NCBI GenBank assembly: GCA_013812565.1
Contig: JACCTF010000847.1
Span: 1-6,607, forward strand
Source of the DNA: Pyrinomonadaceae bacterium
Lineage (GTDB): Bacteria; Acidobacteriota; Blastocatellia; Pyrinomonadales; Pyrinomonadaceae
Direction: 5' to 3'
DNA length: 6,607 bases
The translations under genes were made by a program, and so were the position numbers. Positions 1-6,001 of the stretch are shown here, piece after piece (position 1 is the first letter of the stretch; each line of letters starts with the position of its first letter). Under the pieces are notes generated by a model. The model was not told where the DNA came from, made no database searches, and worked only from the letters and a program-made list of their open reading frames with translations.

Positions 1-31
1 AGTTGTAGTTGCATACAACGATTCTACAACT
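1..31. repeat. AT-rich dyad symmetry upstream of the his promoter
   Basis: AGTTGTAG (1-8) is the exact reverse complement of CTACAACT (24-31). Inside it, GTTG (8-11) and CAAC (16-19) add a second small dyad. No T-tract follows, so it does not look like an intrinsic terminator. It lies about 50 bases upstream of the -35 box, where an operator or the tail of an upstream transcription unit could be. It touches the window edge, so a longer element cannot be excluded. No regulator family is recognised. Confidence 0.4.
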
Positions 32-82
32 CTTGGTTGGTCTGTCACTTCTACCCTTGATTCGCATTGTAAACCTTCACGT

Positions 83-112
83 TTGACACAAAACCCGGCA
101 GTCGAGTATAAA
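83..112 (+). promoter_or_regulatory. Sigma-70-type promoter of the his operon
   Basis: A perfect -35 hexamer TTGACA (83-88) is followed after 18 bases by TATAAA (107-112), which matches five of six positions of the -10 consensus. The predicted transcription start is near 119-120, about 25 bases before the leader-peptide start codon. No other comparable promoter was noticed before hisZ. The position directly upstream of an attenuator supports it as the main operon promoter. The start site is inferred, not observed. Confidence 0.75.
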
Positions 113-145
113 ATCCACCTTTCGCCAAAAGAGACCGTTAATACA

Positions 146-259
146 ATGAACCTTGCGAAGAACCACCATCACCATAGCGCATCCCACCGTGGCACACATC
201 AGCCCGGTGCGAGCAGCCGGTTGGTGGTTGTGGCTTCTCATAGGGAACGCAGAAAGTAG
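146..259 (+). CDS. hisL: his operon leader peptide (37 residues, His-rich)
   Basis: ATG at 146 opens a 37-codon frame ending in TAG (257-259). Residues 7-10 are four consecutive histidines (CAC CAT CAC CAT, 164-175), with further histidines at 14, 18 and 32, seven in total. Such a run in a short ORF between a his promoter and an intrinsic terminator is the hallmark of a leader peptide. Its translation senses charged tRNA-His: ribosomes stalling at 164-175 change how the downstream RNA folds. The peptide itself probably has no other function. The ribosome binding site is weak (AAAAGAGA, 127-134). The RLVVV stretch near residues 25-29 is encoded by the RNA arm that pairs either with the His codons or with the antiterminator partner, so its sequence is probably constrained by RNA structure. 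Confidence 0.9.
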   Translation: MNLAKNHHHHSASHRGTHQPGASSRLVVVASHRERRK

Positions 260-294
260 CAAGAAGCGCTAACACAACTGTTGAAGCCCGCTGC
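161..294 (+). promoter_or_regulatory. Alternative RNA pairings of the his attenuator (His-codon hairpin and antiterminator)
   Basis: Two competing structures can be read. In the first, the His-codon region 161-168 (AACCACCA) pairs perfectly with 222-229 (TGGTGGTT). In the second, 213-238 pairs with 262-294: GCTTCT 233-238 with AGAAGC 262-267, GTTGTG 227-232 with CACAAC 273-278, a weaker G-U-rich stretch 221-226 with 279-284, GG 219-220 with CC 288-289, and GCAGC 213-217 with GCTGC 290-294. The second structure sequesters most of the left terminator arm, so it acts as an antiterminator. A ribosome stalled on the His codons blocks the first structure and favours the second. The pairings were found by eye; energies were not calculated. 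Confidence 0.75.
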
Positions 295-329
295 CGGAAA
301 CCCAAAATTCCCGGCAGCGGGTTTTCTTT
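284..329 (+). terminator. Intrinsic terminator of the his attenuator
   Basis: CCCGCTGCCGG (287-297) and CCGGCAGCGGG (311-321) form a perfect 11-bp, very GC-rich stem around a 13-base loop. Three weaker pairs (284-286 with 322-324) can extend it. It is followed by the U-rich tract TTTTCTTT (322-329). It lies 25 bases after the leader-peptide stop and before hisZ, so it would end transcription before the structural genes when charged tRNA-His is plentiful. Its left arm overlaps the antiterminator partner, as the attenuation model requires. Confidence 0.92.
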
Positions 330-342
330 AAGGAGGAAGGAG
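330..342 (+). promoter_or_regulatory. Strong Shine-Dalgarno sequence separated from hisZ
   Basis: AAGGAGGAAGGAG (330-342) is an excellent anti-SD match placed right after the terminator U-tract, yet it lies about 100 bases before the hisZ start at 444. The closest downstream ATG is at 353, 10 bases after the last AAGGAG. It opens a 32-codon frame ending in TGA at 449-451, which overlaps the hisZ start codon region. The sequence may be the original hisZ ribosome binding site displaced by the repeat array, or it may feed ribosomes to hisZ by reinitiation. Because it also fits the 7-base periodicity of the following array, chance similarity is possible. Confidence 0.45.
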
Positions 343-343
343 T

Positions 344-435
344 CACGAAAGGATGAAGGCGGAAGGACGAAGGCTTAAACAAACCGAGCAGCTATTCCGT
401 CTTCACTTCATCCATCCGCCATCCGCCTTCATCCT
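344..435. repeat. Inverted heptanucleotide repeat array before hisZ
   Basis: From 351 the + strand reads in 7-base units, GGATGAA, GGCGGAA and GGACGAA (351-371), with a degenerate fourth unit to 378. The right half (407-434) carries TTCATCC, two ATCCGCC units and a final TTCATCC, which are heptads of the same type on the other strand. The outermost arms, 350-363 and 422-435, are perfectly complementary over 14 bp, so the transcript could form a long hairpin with a loop of 58 bases. The array ends 8 bases before the hisZ ATG and leaves that gene without an adjacent ribosome binding site. It is unlike the heptads at the other two junctions in sequence but the same in design. Confidence 0.8.
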
Positions 436-443
436 GTGCCTTT

Positions 444-1574
444 ATGTCTGAGCCTCTTTCCAAAATACCGAGCGGCATGAGGTACTACTTCGGCCAAGAG
501 GCGCGCCTGAGGCGTGCGGTCGAGGACGCCGTGGTGTCCGTTTTTACAGGGTGGTCATACGAAGAAATTACGACTCCATCGGTTGACTACTATGCCTTGT
601 TTGAGCGCGGCATGGGACGCGAAGAAGCGCACCGTGCCGTTCGCTTCATGGATGGAGATGGGCGACTGCTTGCGCTGCGTCCGGATATGACATCTTCGGT
701 GGCGCGCGCTGCGGCGACGCTTTTTGCTGAGCGCCCGCGCCCGCTGCGCTTCTGTTACGCCGCGCCGGTCTTTCGCCAGCAGCCGCACTCACACGCAGAG
801 TGGAGACGCGAAAGCACACAGCTCGGTTGCGAATTGATTGGGCCGGGCGGCGCGGCAGCAGACATGGAAGTGCTCGCGATTGCAGTGGAAGTGCTTGCTA
901 AACTTGGCCTGTGGCAGCACTGCTCGATTACTCTGAACAGCGTTGAAGTTTTCAACGGCATCGCGGAAGGTTTAGCCCTCGACCCGGCGGCACGCGATGA
1001 GATGCGACGATTGATTGATATGCGCGATGCAGCCGAACTCGGACGCTTCCTTACGCCGCGTACTTCTTCGGCGACGGAGCGCGCAGCATTCGGGCGTCTG
1101 ACGCAACTCTCCGGCAAGCGCGAGACGCTTCACCAAGCGCGCCGGGTGATTACCAACAAGCGCTCAACCAATGCGCTCGACGAGCTTGAACAGTTATGGA
1201 AAATGATCGAAGCGCTGAACCTAACAGACCGTTTCGAGATCGATCTTGGCGATGTTCTAGAGCTTGATTATTACACCGGCCTCGTATTTCGCATTTACAT
1301 AAGCGGAGCGGGAACGCGCGTCGGGCGTGGCGGGCGCTATGATTCGCTCACCGCTAACTTCGGGCGAACGGAACCTGCAATTGGCTTTGTGCTCGATCTT
1401 GAAGCTTTAACCGATGTACTGGCAAAGACCGATTCTGCGTTTGCCGGTGAGTCGAACAAACCGAACGAGGTTGTGCCGCTCGCGTGTGACGACGAAGCAA
1501 GGCTGCTCGTCGAAGCCACTGAGCGTCGTCGCCGTGGTGAGCGTATACGAATCGACTTTGCAAGCGAAAGCTGA
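444..1574 (+). CDS. hisZ: ATP phosphoribosyltransferase regulatory subunit HisZ
   Basis: This 376-residue protein is a paralogue of histidyl-tRNA synthetase that has become the regulatory subunit of short-form HisG; it is needed for catalysis and histidine feedback in step 1 of the pathway. Class II synthetase-type motifs are visible: IPSGMR near residue 8, LRPDMTSSVAR at 78-88, the motif-2 region around PVFRQQP (108-114), ELDYYTGLVF (273-282), and the motif-3-like GRGGRYDSL (294-302). It is shorter than a usual HisRS of about 420 residues or more, and the C-terminal anticodon-binding domain is not recognisable; residues 335-376 look like a degenerate tail. The ATG at 444 is the first possible in-frame start after a TGA at 354-356, but no Shine-Dalgarno lies next to it. 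The stop overlaps the hisG start (TGATG). HisS is the main alternative, made unlikely by length and by the adjacent short hisG. Confidence 0.93.
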   Translation: MSEPLSKIPSGMRYYFGQEARLRRAVEDAVVSVFTGWSYEEITTPSVDYYALFERGMGREEAHRAVRFMDGDGRLLALRPDMTSSVARAAATLFAERPRPLRFCYAAPVFRQQPHSHAEWRRESTQLGCELIGPGGAAADMEVLAIAVEVLAKLGLWQHCSITLNSVEVFNGIAEGLALDPAARDEMRRLIDMRDAAELGRFLTPRTSSATERAAFGRLTQLSGKRETLHQARRVITNKRSTNALDELEQLWKMIEALNLTDRFEIDLGDVLELDYYTGLVFRIYISGAGTRVGRGGRYDSLTANFGRTEPAIGFVLDLEALTDVLAKTDSAFAGESNKPNEVVPLACDDEARLLVEATERRRRGERIRIDFASES

Positions 1575-2233
1575 TGCTTGAACTAACGATTGCCGTTGCA
1601 AAAGGAAGAATGCAGGATCAAGCGCTGGCCCTGATGGAGCGTGCAGGCATTCGTGTTGACGAAGCCGCGCTTGCATCGCGCCGTTTGGCAGTGACGGATG
1701 CGAGCGAGCGTTACCGATTCGTCTTCGTCAAACCGGCGGATGTGCCTGTCTATGTCGAACACGGCATCGCCGATTGCGGCGTAGTCGGGCGTGATGTGTT
1801 GCTGGAATCAGGGGCTGATGTTTTGCAGCCGCTTGACCTCGGCATCAGTCGCTGTCGCATCGCCGTAGCGACGACGCATCCCGAAATACCATTCAGTGAA
1901 TTTGGAATGCTGCGAGTCGCCACCAAGTATCCGAACATCGCTGCCAAGCATTTCGGCGCACTGGGTATCCCGGTCGAGATCATTGAGCTTTCGGGATCGG
2001 TGGAACTCGCGCCTGTTTTAGGTTTAGCAGACTGCATCGTTGACCTGGTCGAAACCGGACGCACACTGGCGGAAAACGGTTTGAGTATCGTTGAAGAGAT
2101 TACCGAGTCCACAGGGCGTCTGGTGGTGAACCGAGCCAGCTATCAATTGAAGGCCGCAAGTGTGGCGCCGCTTATTGCTCGACTGAATGAAGCGGTGAAT
2201 GAGATTGCGTTGGAGAAACCGTCAAGTGATTGA
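1574..2233 (+). CDS. hisG: ATP phosphoribosyltransferase catalytic subunit, short form
   Basis: HisG condenses ATP with PRPP to give phosphoribosyl-ATP, the committed step of histidine synthesis. The 219-residue length marks the short form, which lacks the C-terminal histidine-binding domain of the roughly 300-residue form and works in a hetero-oligomer with HisZ, encoded just upstream. Visible motifs are the N-terminal LTIAVAKGRM (4-13), GIADCGVVGRDVLLE (64-78), ELSGSVELAPVLGLAD (138-153), and the PRPP-binding segment DLVETGRTLAENGL (157-170). The ATG at 1574 shares its A with the hisZ TGA stop, implying translational coupling and matched subunit levels. The 3' end overlaps the proposed hisD GTG start by 8 bases. 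Confidence 0.96.
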   Translation: MLELTIAVAKGRMQDQALALMERAGIRVDEAALASRRLAVTDASERYRFVFVKPADVPVYVEHGIADCGVVGRDVLLESGADVLQPLDLGISRCRIAVATTHPEIPFSEFGMLRVATKYPNIAAKHFGALGIPVEIIELSGSVELAPVLGLADCIVDLVETGRTLAENGLSIVEEITESTGRLVVNRASYQLKAASVAPLIARLNEAVNEIALEKPSSD

Positions 2234-3551
2234 GATTATCAAGAGCACACAGCAGGATCGGCGACAAAGCAAGCTTCTCCAAATCAAAGCACGCAGCGTA
2301 GCTTTCGACGCTGAACTAATGCACATCGTTGGAAGCGTGATTGATGATGTGCGAAAGCGCGGCGATGCGGCGCTGATCCACTACACCGCGCGCTTTGATG
2401 GGATTGAAATAACGCGTGAGAGTTTGCGCTTCGGTGAAGAGAGCATCCATCGTTCGGCAGCACAAGTTGAGCAAAGTGTGCACGAGGCGCTCCGTGAAGC
2501 AATCAAGCGGATTCGCGCTTTTCACGAACGGCAGCGCGAACAGTCCTGGGAGATTGAAGCCTCTGGCGCGCGACTCGGTCAGCGTATTATGCCGCTCGAT
2601 TCGGCCGGTCTCTACGTCCCCGGTGGAACCGCGAGCTATCCATCATCGGTTGTGATGAACGTCGTTCCGGCGCAGACGGCTGGCGTCCGGCGGCTTGTCG
2701 TCGCCACGCCGCCGCGCACGCTTGCGGAGAATCCGGCAGTGGCAGCGGCGCTGGTTGAAATGGGCGTGACGGAGGTTTATGCCGTCGGCGGCGCGCAAGC
2801 CATCGCCGCGCTCGCTTACGGCACTGAGACTGTACCGCGCGTTGACAAGATCACCGGCCCTGGTAACAAGTACGTTGCCGCTGCCAAGAAACTCGTCTTC
2901 GGCGCAGTCGGCATTGATTCAATCGCTGGCCCAAGCGAAGTGGTTGTCATCGCAGACGACACAGCGCGGGCGGATTTTGTGGCAGCAGATCTGCTGGCCC
3001 AGGCCGAGCACGGCGAAGATGCTTCAGCGGTGCTCATTACAACCAGCGAAGATCTTGCGCGAGCGGTCGCTGGTGAAGTTGCCAGGCAGTGCGAAACTCT
3101 TCCGAGACGTGCGGTGGTTGAAACCTCGCTTGCCGCGTACGGCGCAATCATCGTCGTTGGTAACCTGGATGAAGCATGCCAGGTTGTAAACGAGCTTGCA
3201 CCGGAACATCTGGAGATCATCACGCGCGACGAAGAAGCCGTGGCGGCAGAGGTGCGCCACGCCGGAGCGATCTTCTTCGGCGCACACACGCCGGAAGCCG
3301 TCGGCGACTACCTCGCCGGGCCAAACCACGTGCTGCCGACAGGCGGTGCGGCGCGTTTTTCATCGGCTCTCGGCGTCTATGATTTTGTTCGGCGAACCAG
3401 CATGCTACGCTGGTCACAGGATGAACTGGAAAGATCGGCGCATATGATCGCAGCGCTGGCCCATGCCGAAGGTTTAGACGCACATGCTCGTTCGGCGTTA
3501 ATTCGTCTCGACGGGAACGGAAGACAGAAAGCAGAAAGCGGTAGGCAGTAG
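2226..3551 (+). CDS. hisD: Histidinol dehydrogenase
   Basis: HisD is a zinc- and NAD-dependent enzyme that oxidises L-histidinol through histidinal to L-histidine. With the GTG start at 2226 the protein has 441 residues, a normal family length. Family landmarks include YVPGGTASYPSSVVMN (130-145), GGAQAIAALAYGT (188-200), KITGPGNKYVAAAKK (208-222), IAGPSEVVV (233-241), Q259 and H262 in LLAQAEH, E327-H328 in ELAPEHLE, D361 in GDYLAGPNH, and H420 near the C-terminus. These match the known catalytic and zinc-ligand positions closely. GTG at 2226 is preferred because GGAG (2212-2215) sits 10 bases upstream and it overlaps the hisG stop; an in-frame ATG at 2199 would add nine basic, unfamily-like residues. 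The last roughly ten residues (GRQKAESGRQ) are encoded by the start of a heptad repeat array and look like an acquired tail. Confidence 0.96.
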   Translation: MIEIIKSTQQDRRQSKLLQIKARSVAFDAELMHIVGSVIDDVRKRGDAALIHYTARFDGIEITRESLRFGEESIHRSAAQVEQSVHEALREAIKRIRAFHERQREQSWEIEASGARLGQRIMPLDSAGLYVPGGTASYPSSVVMNVVPAQTAGVRRLVVATPPRTLAENPAVAAALVEMGVTEVYAVGGAQAIAALAYGTETVPRVDKITGPGNKYVAAAKKLVFGAVGIDSIAGPSEVVVIADDTARADFVAADLLAQAEHGEDASAVLITTSEDLARAVAGEVARQCETLPRRAVVETSLAAYGAIIVVGNLDEACQVVNELAPEHLEIITRDEEAVAAEVRHAGAIFFGAHTPEAVGDYLAGPNHVLPTGGAARFSSALGVYDFVRRTSMLRWSQDELERSAHMIAALAHAEGLDAHARSALIRLDGNGRQKAESGRQ

Positions 3552-3617
3552 GCTGAAAGCAATAGGGAAGAAGGAAGCATCTTTTTTATACTGCTCATTA
3601 CCCGCCGCCACTACCGC
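3524..3617. repeat. Heptanucleotide repeat array at the hisD/hisC junction
   Basis: From 3524 the sequence falls into 7-base units with a GC(A/G)G(A/T)A(A/G)-like pattern: ACAGAAA, GCAGAAA, then GCGGTAG, GCAGTAG and GCTGAAA, up to about 3579. The right half is pyrimidine-rich and partly complementary: GCGGTAG 3538-3544 with CTACCGC 3611-3617, and GCAGTA 3545-3550 with TACTGC 3589-3594. Between the halves is a T-rich stretch (3582-3587). The first units are translated as the end of HisD. The array ends about 13 bases before the hisC ATG, where no clear Shine-Dalgarno is left. Symmetry here is weaker than in the other two arrays. Confidence 0.65.
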
Positions 3618-3630
3618 CCAATATTCAAAG

Positions 3631-4695
3631 ATGAATTACTTAGACAAGATCAAACCGCGTGTGCGGGAGCTTCGCGCGTATACGTTGACGCCGGATCGCG
3701 GGTCGATAAAGATCAATCAGAATGAGAACCCGTGGGGGATGCCCGCGAAGATCAAAGAGGAAAGTTTGCGGCGTTTAGAGAATCGCGCATGGTCTCGCTA
3801 TCCTGACTTCGTGCCCGCGAGCTTGCACGAACGTCTTGCCGCTTACGCCGGATGGAAGCCGGATGGAATCGTCGCCGGTAACGGATCGAACGAACTGATT
3901 CAAGCGCTGTTGATGGTGACAATCGGAGAAGGCAAGCGCGTGCTGATCTGCGAGCCGACGTTTGCGCTTTACCGGCAGGTTGCGACCGTTTTAGGCGGAG
4001 AAATTACGAGTGTTCCGCTCACACCTCAGTTGACATACGACACGAAGGCGATTCACGAAGCAGTTGAGGAGATCAATCCTGATGTGACGATCATCTGCTC
4101 GCCGAATAATCCGACCGGCTGCGTGATGAAAGATGATGATTTGGCGCAGTTGCTCGATAGGTCAAGCGGCCTCGTCGTCATCGATGAAGCGTACTTTGAA
4201 TTTGCCGAGCACACGGTTGTGCCGCTGCTGGAGCGTCATGCGAACTTGGTAGTGTTTCGCACCTTCTCGAAAGCGATGGCGATGGCAGCGTTGCGTGTCG
4301 GCTACCTGCTTGCCGAGCCGAGTCTCGCGCGTGAGATCAGTAAAGCCGTGCTGCCATATAATCTAAATGCAATCTCGCAGACCAGCGCCGAGGTCGCGGT
4401 AGAGATGTATGAGCGGGAGTTGCAGCCGCTGGTTGGGCGAATCATCTCCGAGCGCGAACGATTGTTCGTAGAGTTGAGGATTATCGAAGGGTTGGTGCCA
4501 GTGCCATCGCAAGCAAACTTTATGATTGTCCGCTCAACGGTTGAGCCGCGCCGAGTCTTTGCTGAACTCTTACGGCATGACATCTTAATACGGGATGTGA
4601 GCGGGTATTCGATGCTTAAAGATTACTTCCGCGTAAGCGTCGGCACGCCGTCAGAGAATGATGCTTTGATCGCGGCGCTACGGGAGATTTTCTGA
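3631..4695 (+). CDS. hisC: Histidinol-phosphate aminotransferase
   Basis: HisC is a PLP-dependent fold-type I aminotransferase that converts imidazole-acetol phosphate and glutamate to histidinol phosphate and 2-oxoglutarate. The 354-residue length is typical. Visible landmarks are INQNENPWGMP (28-38) for substrate binding, SPNNPTG (157-163) with N160, VVIDEAYFEF (182-191) with D185 and Y188 contacting PLP, FRTFSKAMAMAALRVGYL (209-226) with K214 as the Schiff-base lysine and R222 for the phosphate, and DYFRVSVGTPSEN (331-343) with R334 binding the substrate carboxylate or phosphate. The ATG at 3631 gives the expected N-terminus, but only a weak AAAG precedes it, just after a repeat array. Some family members act on aromatic amino acids as well; the his operon context supports the histidine role. 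Confidence 0.95.
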   Translation: MNYLDKIKPRVRELRAYTLTPDRGSIKINQNENPWGMPAKIKEESLRRLENRAWSRYPDFVPASLHERLAAYAGWKPDGIVAGNGSNELIQALLMVTIGEGKRVLICEPTFALYRQVATVLGGEITSVPLTPQLTYDTKAIHEAVEEINPDVTIICSPNNPTGCVMKDDDLAQLLDRSSGLVVIDEAYFEFAEHTVVPLLERHANLVVFRTFSKAMAMAALRVGYLLAEPSLAREISKAVLPYNLNAISQTSAEVAVEMYERELQPLVGRIISERERLFVELRIIEGLVPVPSQANFMIVRSTVEPRRVFAELLRHDILIRDVSGYSMLKDYFRVSVGTPSENDALIAALREIF

Positions 4696-4745
4696 TTGGT
4701 GTTAGAGGATCGTAACCGTCGGCCAATTGCTTGAGAACTGATTGG

Positions 4746-5360
4746 ATGCCTATGAGTACACAACTGCAAACAACCACGCGACGAGCTGAGGTGCACCGGC
4801 AGACAAAGGAGACGGATGTGCGCGTTGCCTTGACGCTTGACGGCACGGGGCAGGCGCAGATCGCAACAGGGGTCGGATTTCTCGACCACATGCTGACGCT
4901 GTTTGCTAAGCACGGCCTCTTTGATCTTGAAGTGGTATGTCGCGGCGACCTTCAAATTGACGATCATCATTCGGTTGAAGACATCGCGATCACGATGGGT
5001 CAAGCGCTCTCTGAAGCTTTGGGCGATAAAGCTGGAATCGCGCGTTATGGCAGTGCGATTGTGCCGATGGACGAAGCCTTGTGTCGTGCGGTGATTGATT
5101 TGTCAGGACGCTTCCATCTTGTTTATGAAGTGAAGGCATCGAGAAATAGGGTCGGCGCGTTCTCGGTTGAGATGGCAGAGCACTTCTGGCGGTCGTTTGC
5201 CGAAGCCGCACGGTGCAATCTTCACATTGATCTCTTGCGCGGGCGTAACACGCATCACATTCTGGAAGCGACGTTTAAAGCAACGGCTCGTGCGCTGCGC
5301 CAGGCGGTTGAACGCGATGCGCGTATTCAAGGTGTGCTCAGTACAAAGGGGGTTTTGTAA
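4746..5360 (+). CDS. hisB: Imidazoleglycerol-phosphate dehydratase
   Basis: HisB dehydrates imidazoleglycerol phosphate to imidazole-acetol phosphate using two manganese ions bound by histidines and acidic residues. With the ATG at 4746 it has 204 residues, the size of the stand-alone enzyme, so it lacks the N-terminal histidinol-phosphatase domain of the enterobacterial fusion; another gene must supply that phosphatase. Visible motifs are GFLDHM (44-49), IDDHHSVED (71-79), MDEAL (108-112), AEHFW (144-148), RNTHHILEATFKA (167-179), and the C-terminal STKGVL. ATG 4746 is chosen for its spacing from a weak GAGA (4733-4736); ATG 4752 (MSTQ) is almost equally plausible, and TTG 4731 is less so. 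The gene lies 50 bases after hisC and 5 bases before hisH. Confidence 0.95.
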   Translation: MPMSTQLQTTTRRAEVHRQTKETDVRVALTLDGTGQAQIATGVGFLDHMLTLFAKHGLFDLEVVCRGDLQIDDHHSVEDIAITMGQALSEALGDKAGIARYGSAIVPMDEALCRAVIDLSGRFHLVYEVKASRNRVGAFSVEMAEHFWRSFAEAARCNLHIDLLRGRNTHHILEATFKATARALRQAVERDARIQGVLSTKGVL

Positions 5361-5365
5361 AAGTC

Positions 5366-6001
5366 ATGACGGACGAGGTTGTGACGGATGTTGCGATCAT
5401 CGACTACGGTGTAGGCAACCTTCGTTCAGTTGAGAAGGCTTTCGCGGCGGTGGGTTGTGAAGCGCGTGTGAGTTCGGATGAATCTGAATTGCGTCAAGCG
5501 AAGCGTTTGGTACTGCCGGGAGTCGGCGCGTTTGGCGCGTGCATGGAGGCGCTTAGCAAGCGTGGCTTTGATCAGTTGGTTCGCGAGCGCGTCGCTGAAG
5601 GCGTGCCGCTCCTGGGCGTGTGCGTCGGGATGCAGATGCTCTTTGACGAATCGGAAGAGTTCGGACGGCGGCCGGGACTTGGTTTGTTGCGCGGGCGTGT
5701 GCGTCGCTTTAATGGAAGTTTGCATGTGCCGCAAGTCGGTTGGAACCAGGTGCGGCAGCAATCGGCGCATCCGCTGTTTACAGATATTGAAGACAATTCC
5801 TTCTTCTACTTTGTTCATTCCTACTACTGCGAAGCGACGGACCAGGACGTAGTGCTTGGCGAAACCGACTACGAAACTTCTTACGCTTCAGTGATCGCTC
5901 ACGGCAATGTGTGCGGCGTGCAATTTCACCCGGAGAAGAGCCAAACGTCCGGCTTGCGTCTGCTCAAAAACTTTGCGGAAGGGGTAGTGACAAGTAAATA
6001 G
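5366..6001 (+). CDS. hisH: Imidazole glycerol phosphate synthase, glutaminase subunit
   Basis: HisH is the class I glutamine amidotransferase subunit of IGP synthase; it releases ammonia from glutamine and passes it through a channel to HisF. The 211-residue protein begins with VAIIDYGVGNLRSV (9-22). It has PGVGAFG (51-57), the nucleophile loop GVCVGMQ (84-90) with C86, VPQVGWNQV (121-129), and GVQFHPEKS (184-192), giving the triad C86, H188, E190. The nucleophile loop has valine where leucine is more usual (GxCLGMQ), a mild change. The ATG at 5366 is 5 bases after the hisB stop; AAAGGGGG (5345-5352) is a rather distant possible ribosome binding site. The last residues (TSK) are encoded by the start of a heptad array. 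It is followed by hisF, without hisA between. Confidence 0.95.
   Translation: MTDEVVTDVAIIDYGVGNLRSVEKAFAAVGCEARVSSDESELRQAKRLVLPGVGAFGACMEALSKRGFDQLVRERVAEGVPLLGVCVGMQMLFDESEEFGRRPGLGLLRGRVRRFNGSLHVPQVGWNQVRQQSAHPLFTDIEDNSFFYFVHSYYCEATDQDVVLGETDYETSYASVIAHGNVCGVQFHPEKSQTSGLRLLKNFAEGVVTSK

Noticed and set aside
77..262. Minus-strand ORF of 61 codons across the leader region
   Set aside because: It lies antisense to the promoter and the His-rich leader peptide, has no recognisable motif, and the + strand features explain the sequence fully.
273..283. Local hairpin CAAC/GTTG before the terminator
   Set aside because: The arms are separated by one base, so a loop cannot form; the CACAAC segment is better explained as antiterminator partner.
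444..1574. Histidyl-tRNA synthetase (hisS) as identity of the first gene
   Set aside because: It is shorter than HisRS, lacks a recognisable anticodon-binding domain, and is fused by overlap to a short-form hisG, which requires HisZ.
2816..3289. Long minus-strand ORF (157 codons) inside hisD
   Set aside because: Its composition (Ser, Ala, Thr, Arg rich) is that of an antisense shadow of a GC-biased gene, and the hisD frame carries all the catalytic motifs.
4695..4727. Small dyad ATTGG / CCAAT in the hisC-hisB spacer
   Set aside because: Only 5 bp with a 23-base loop and no T-tract; expected by chance. No heptad periodicity is present in this spacer.
4731..4745. TTG at 4731 as hisB start
   Set aside because: ATG codons at 4746 and 4752 are closer to the usual IGPD N-terminus, and the residues upstream (RTDW) do not resemble the family.
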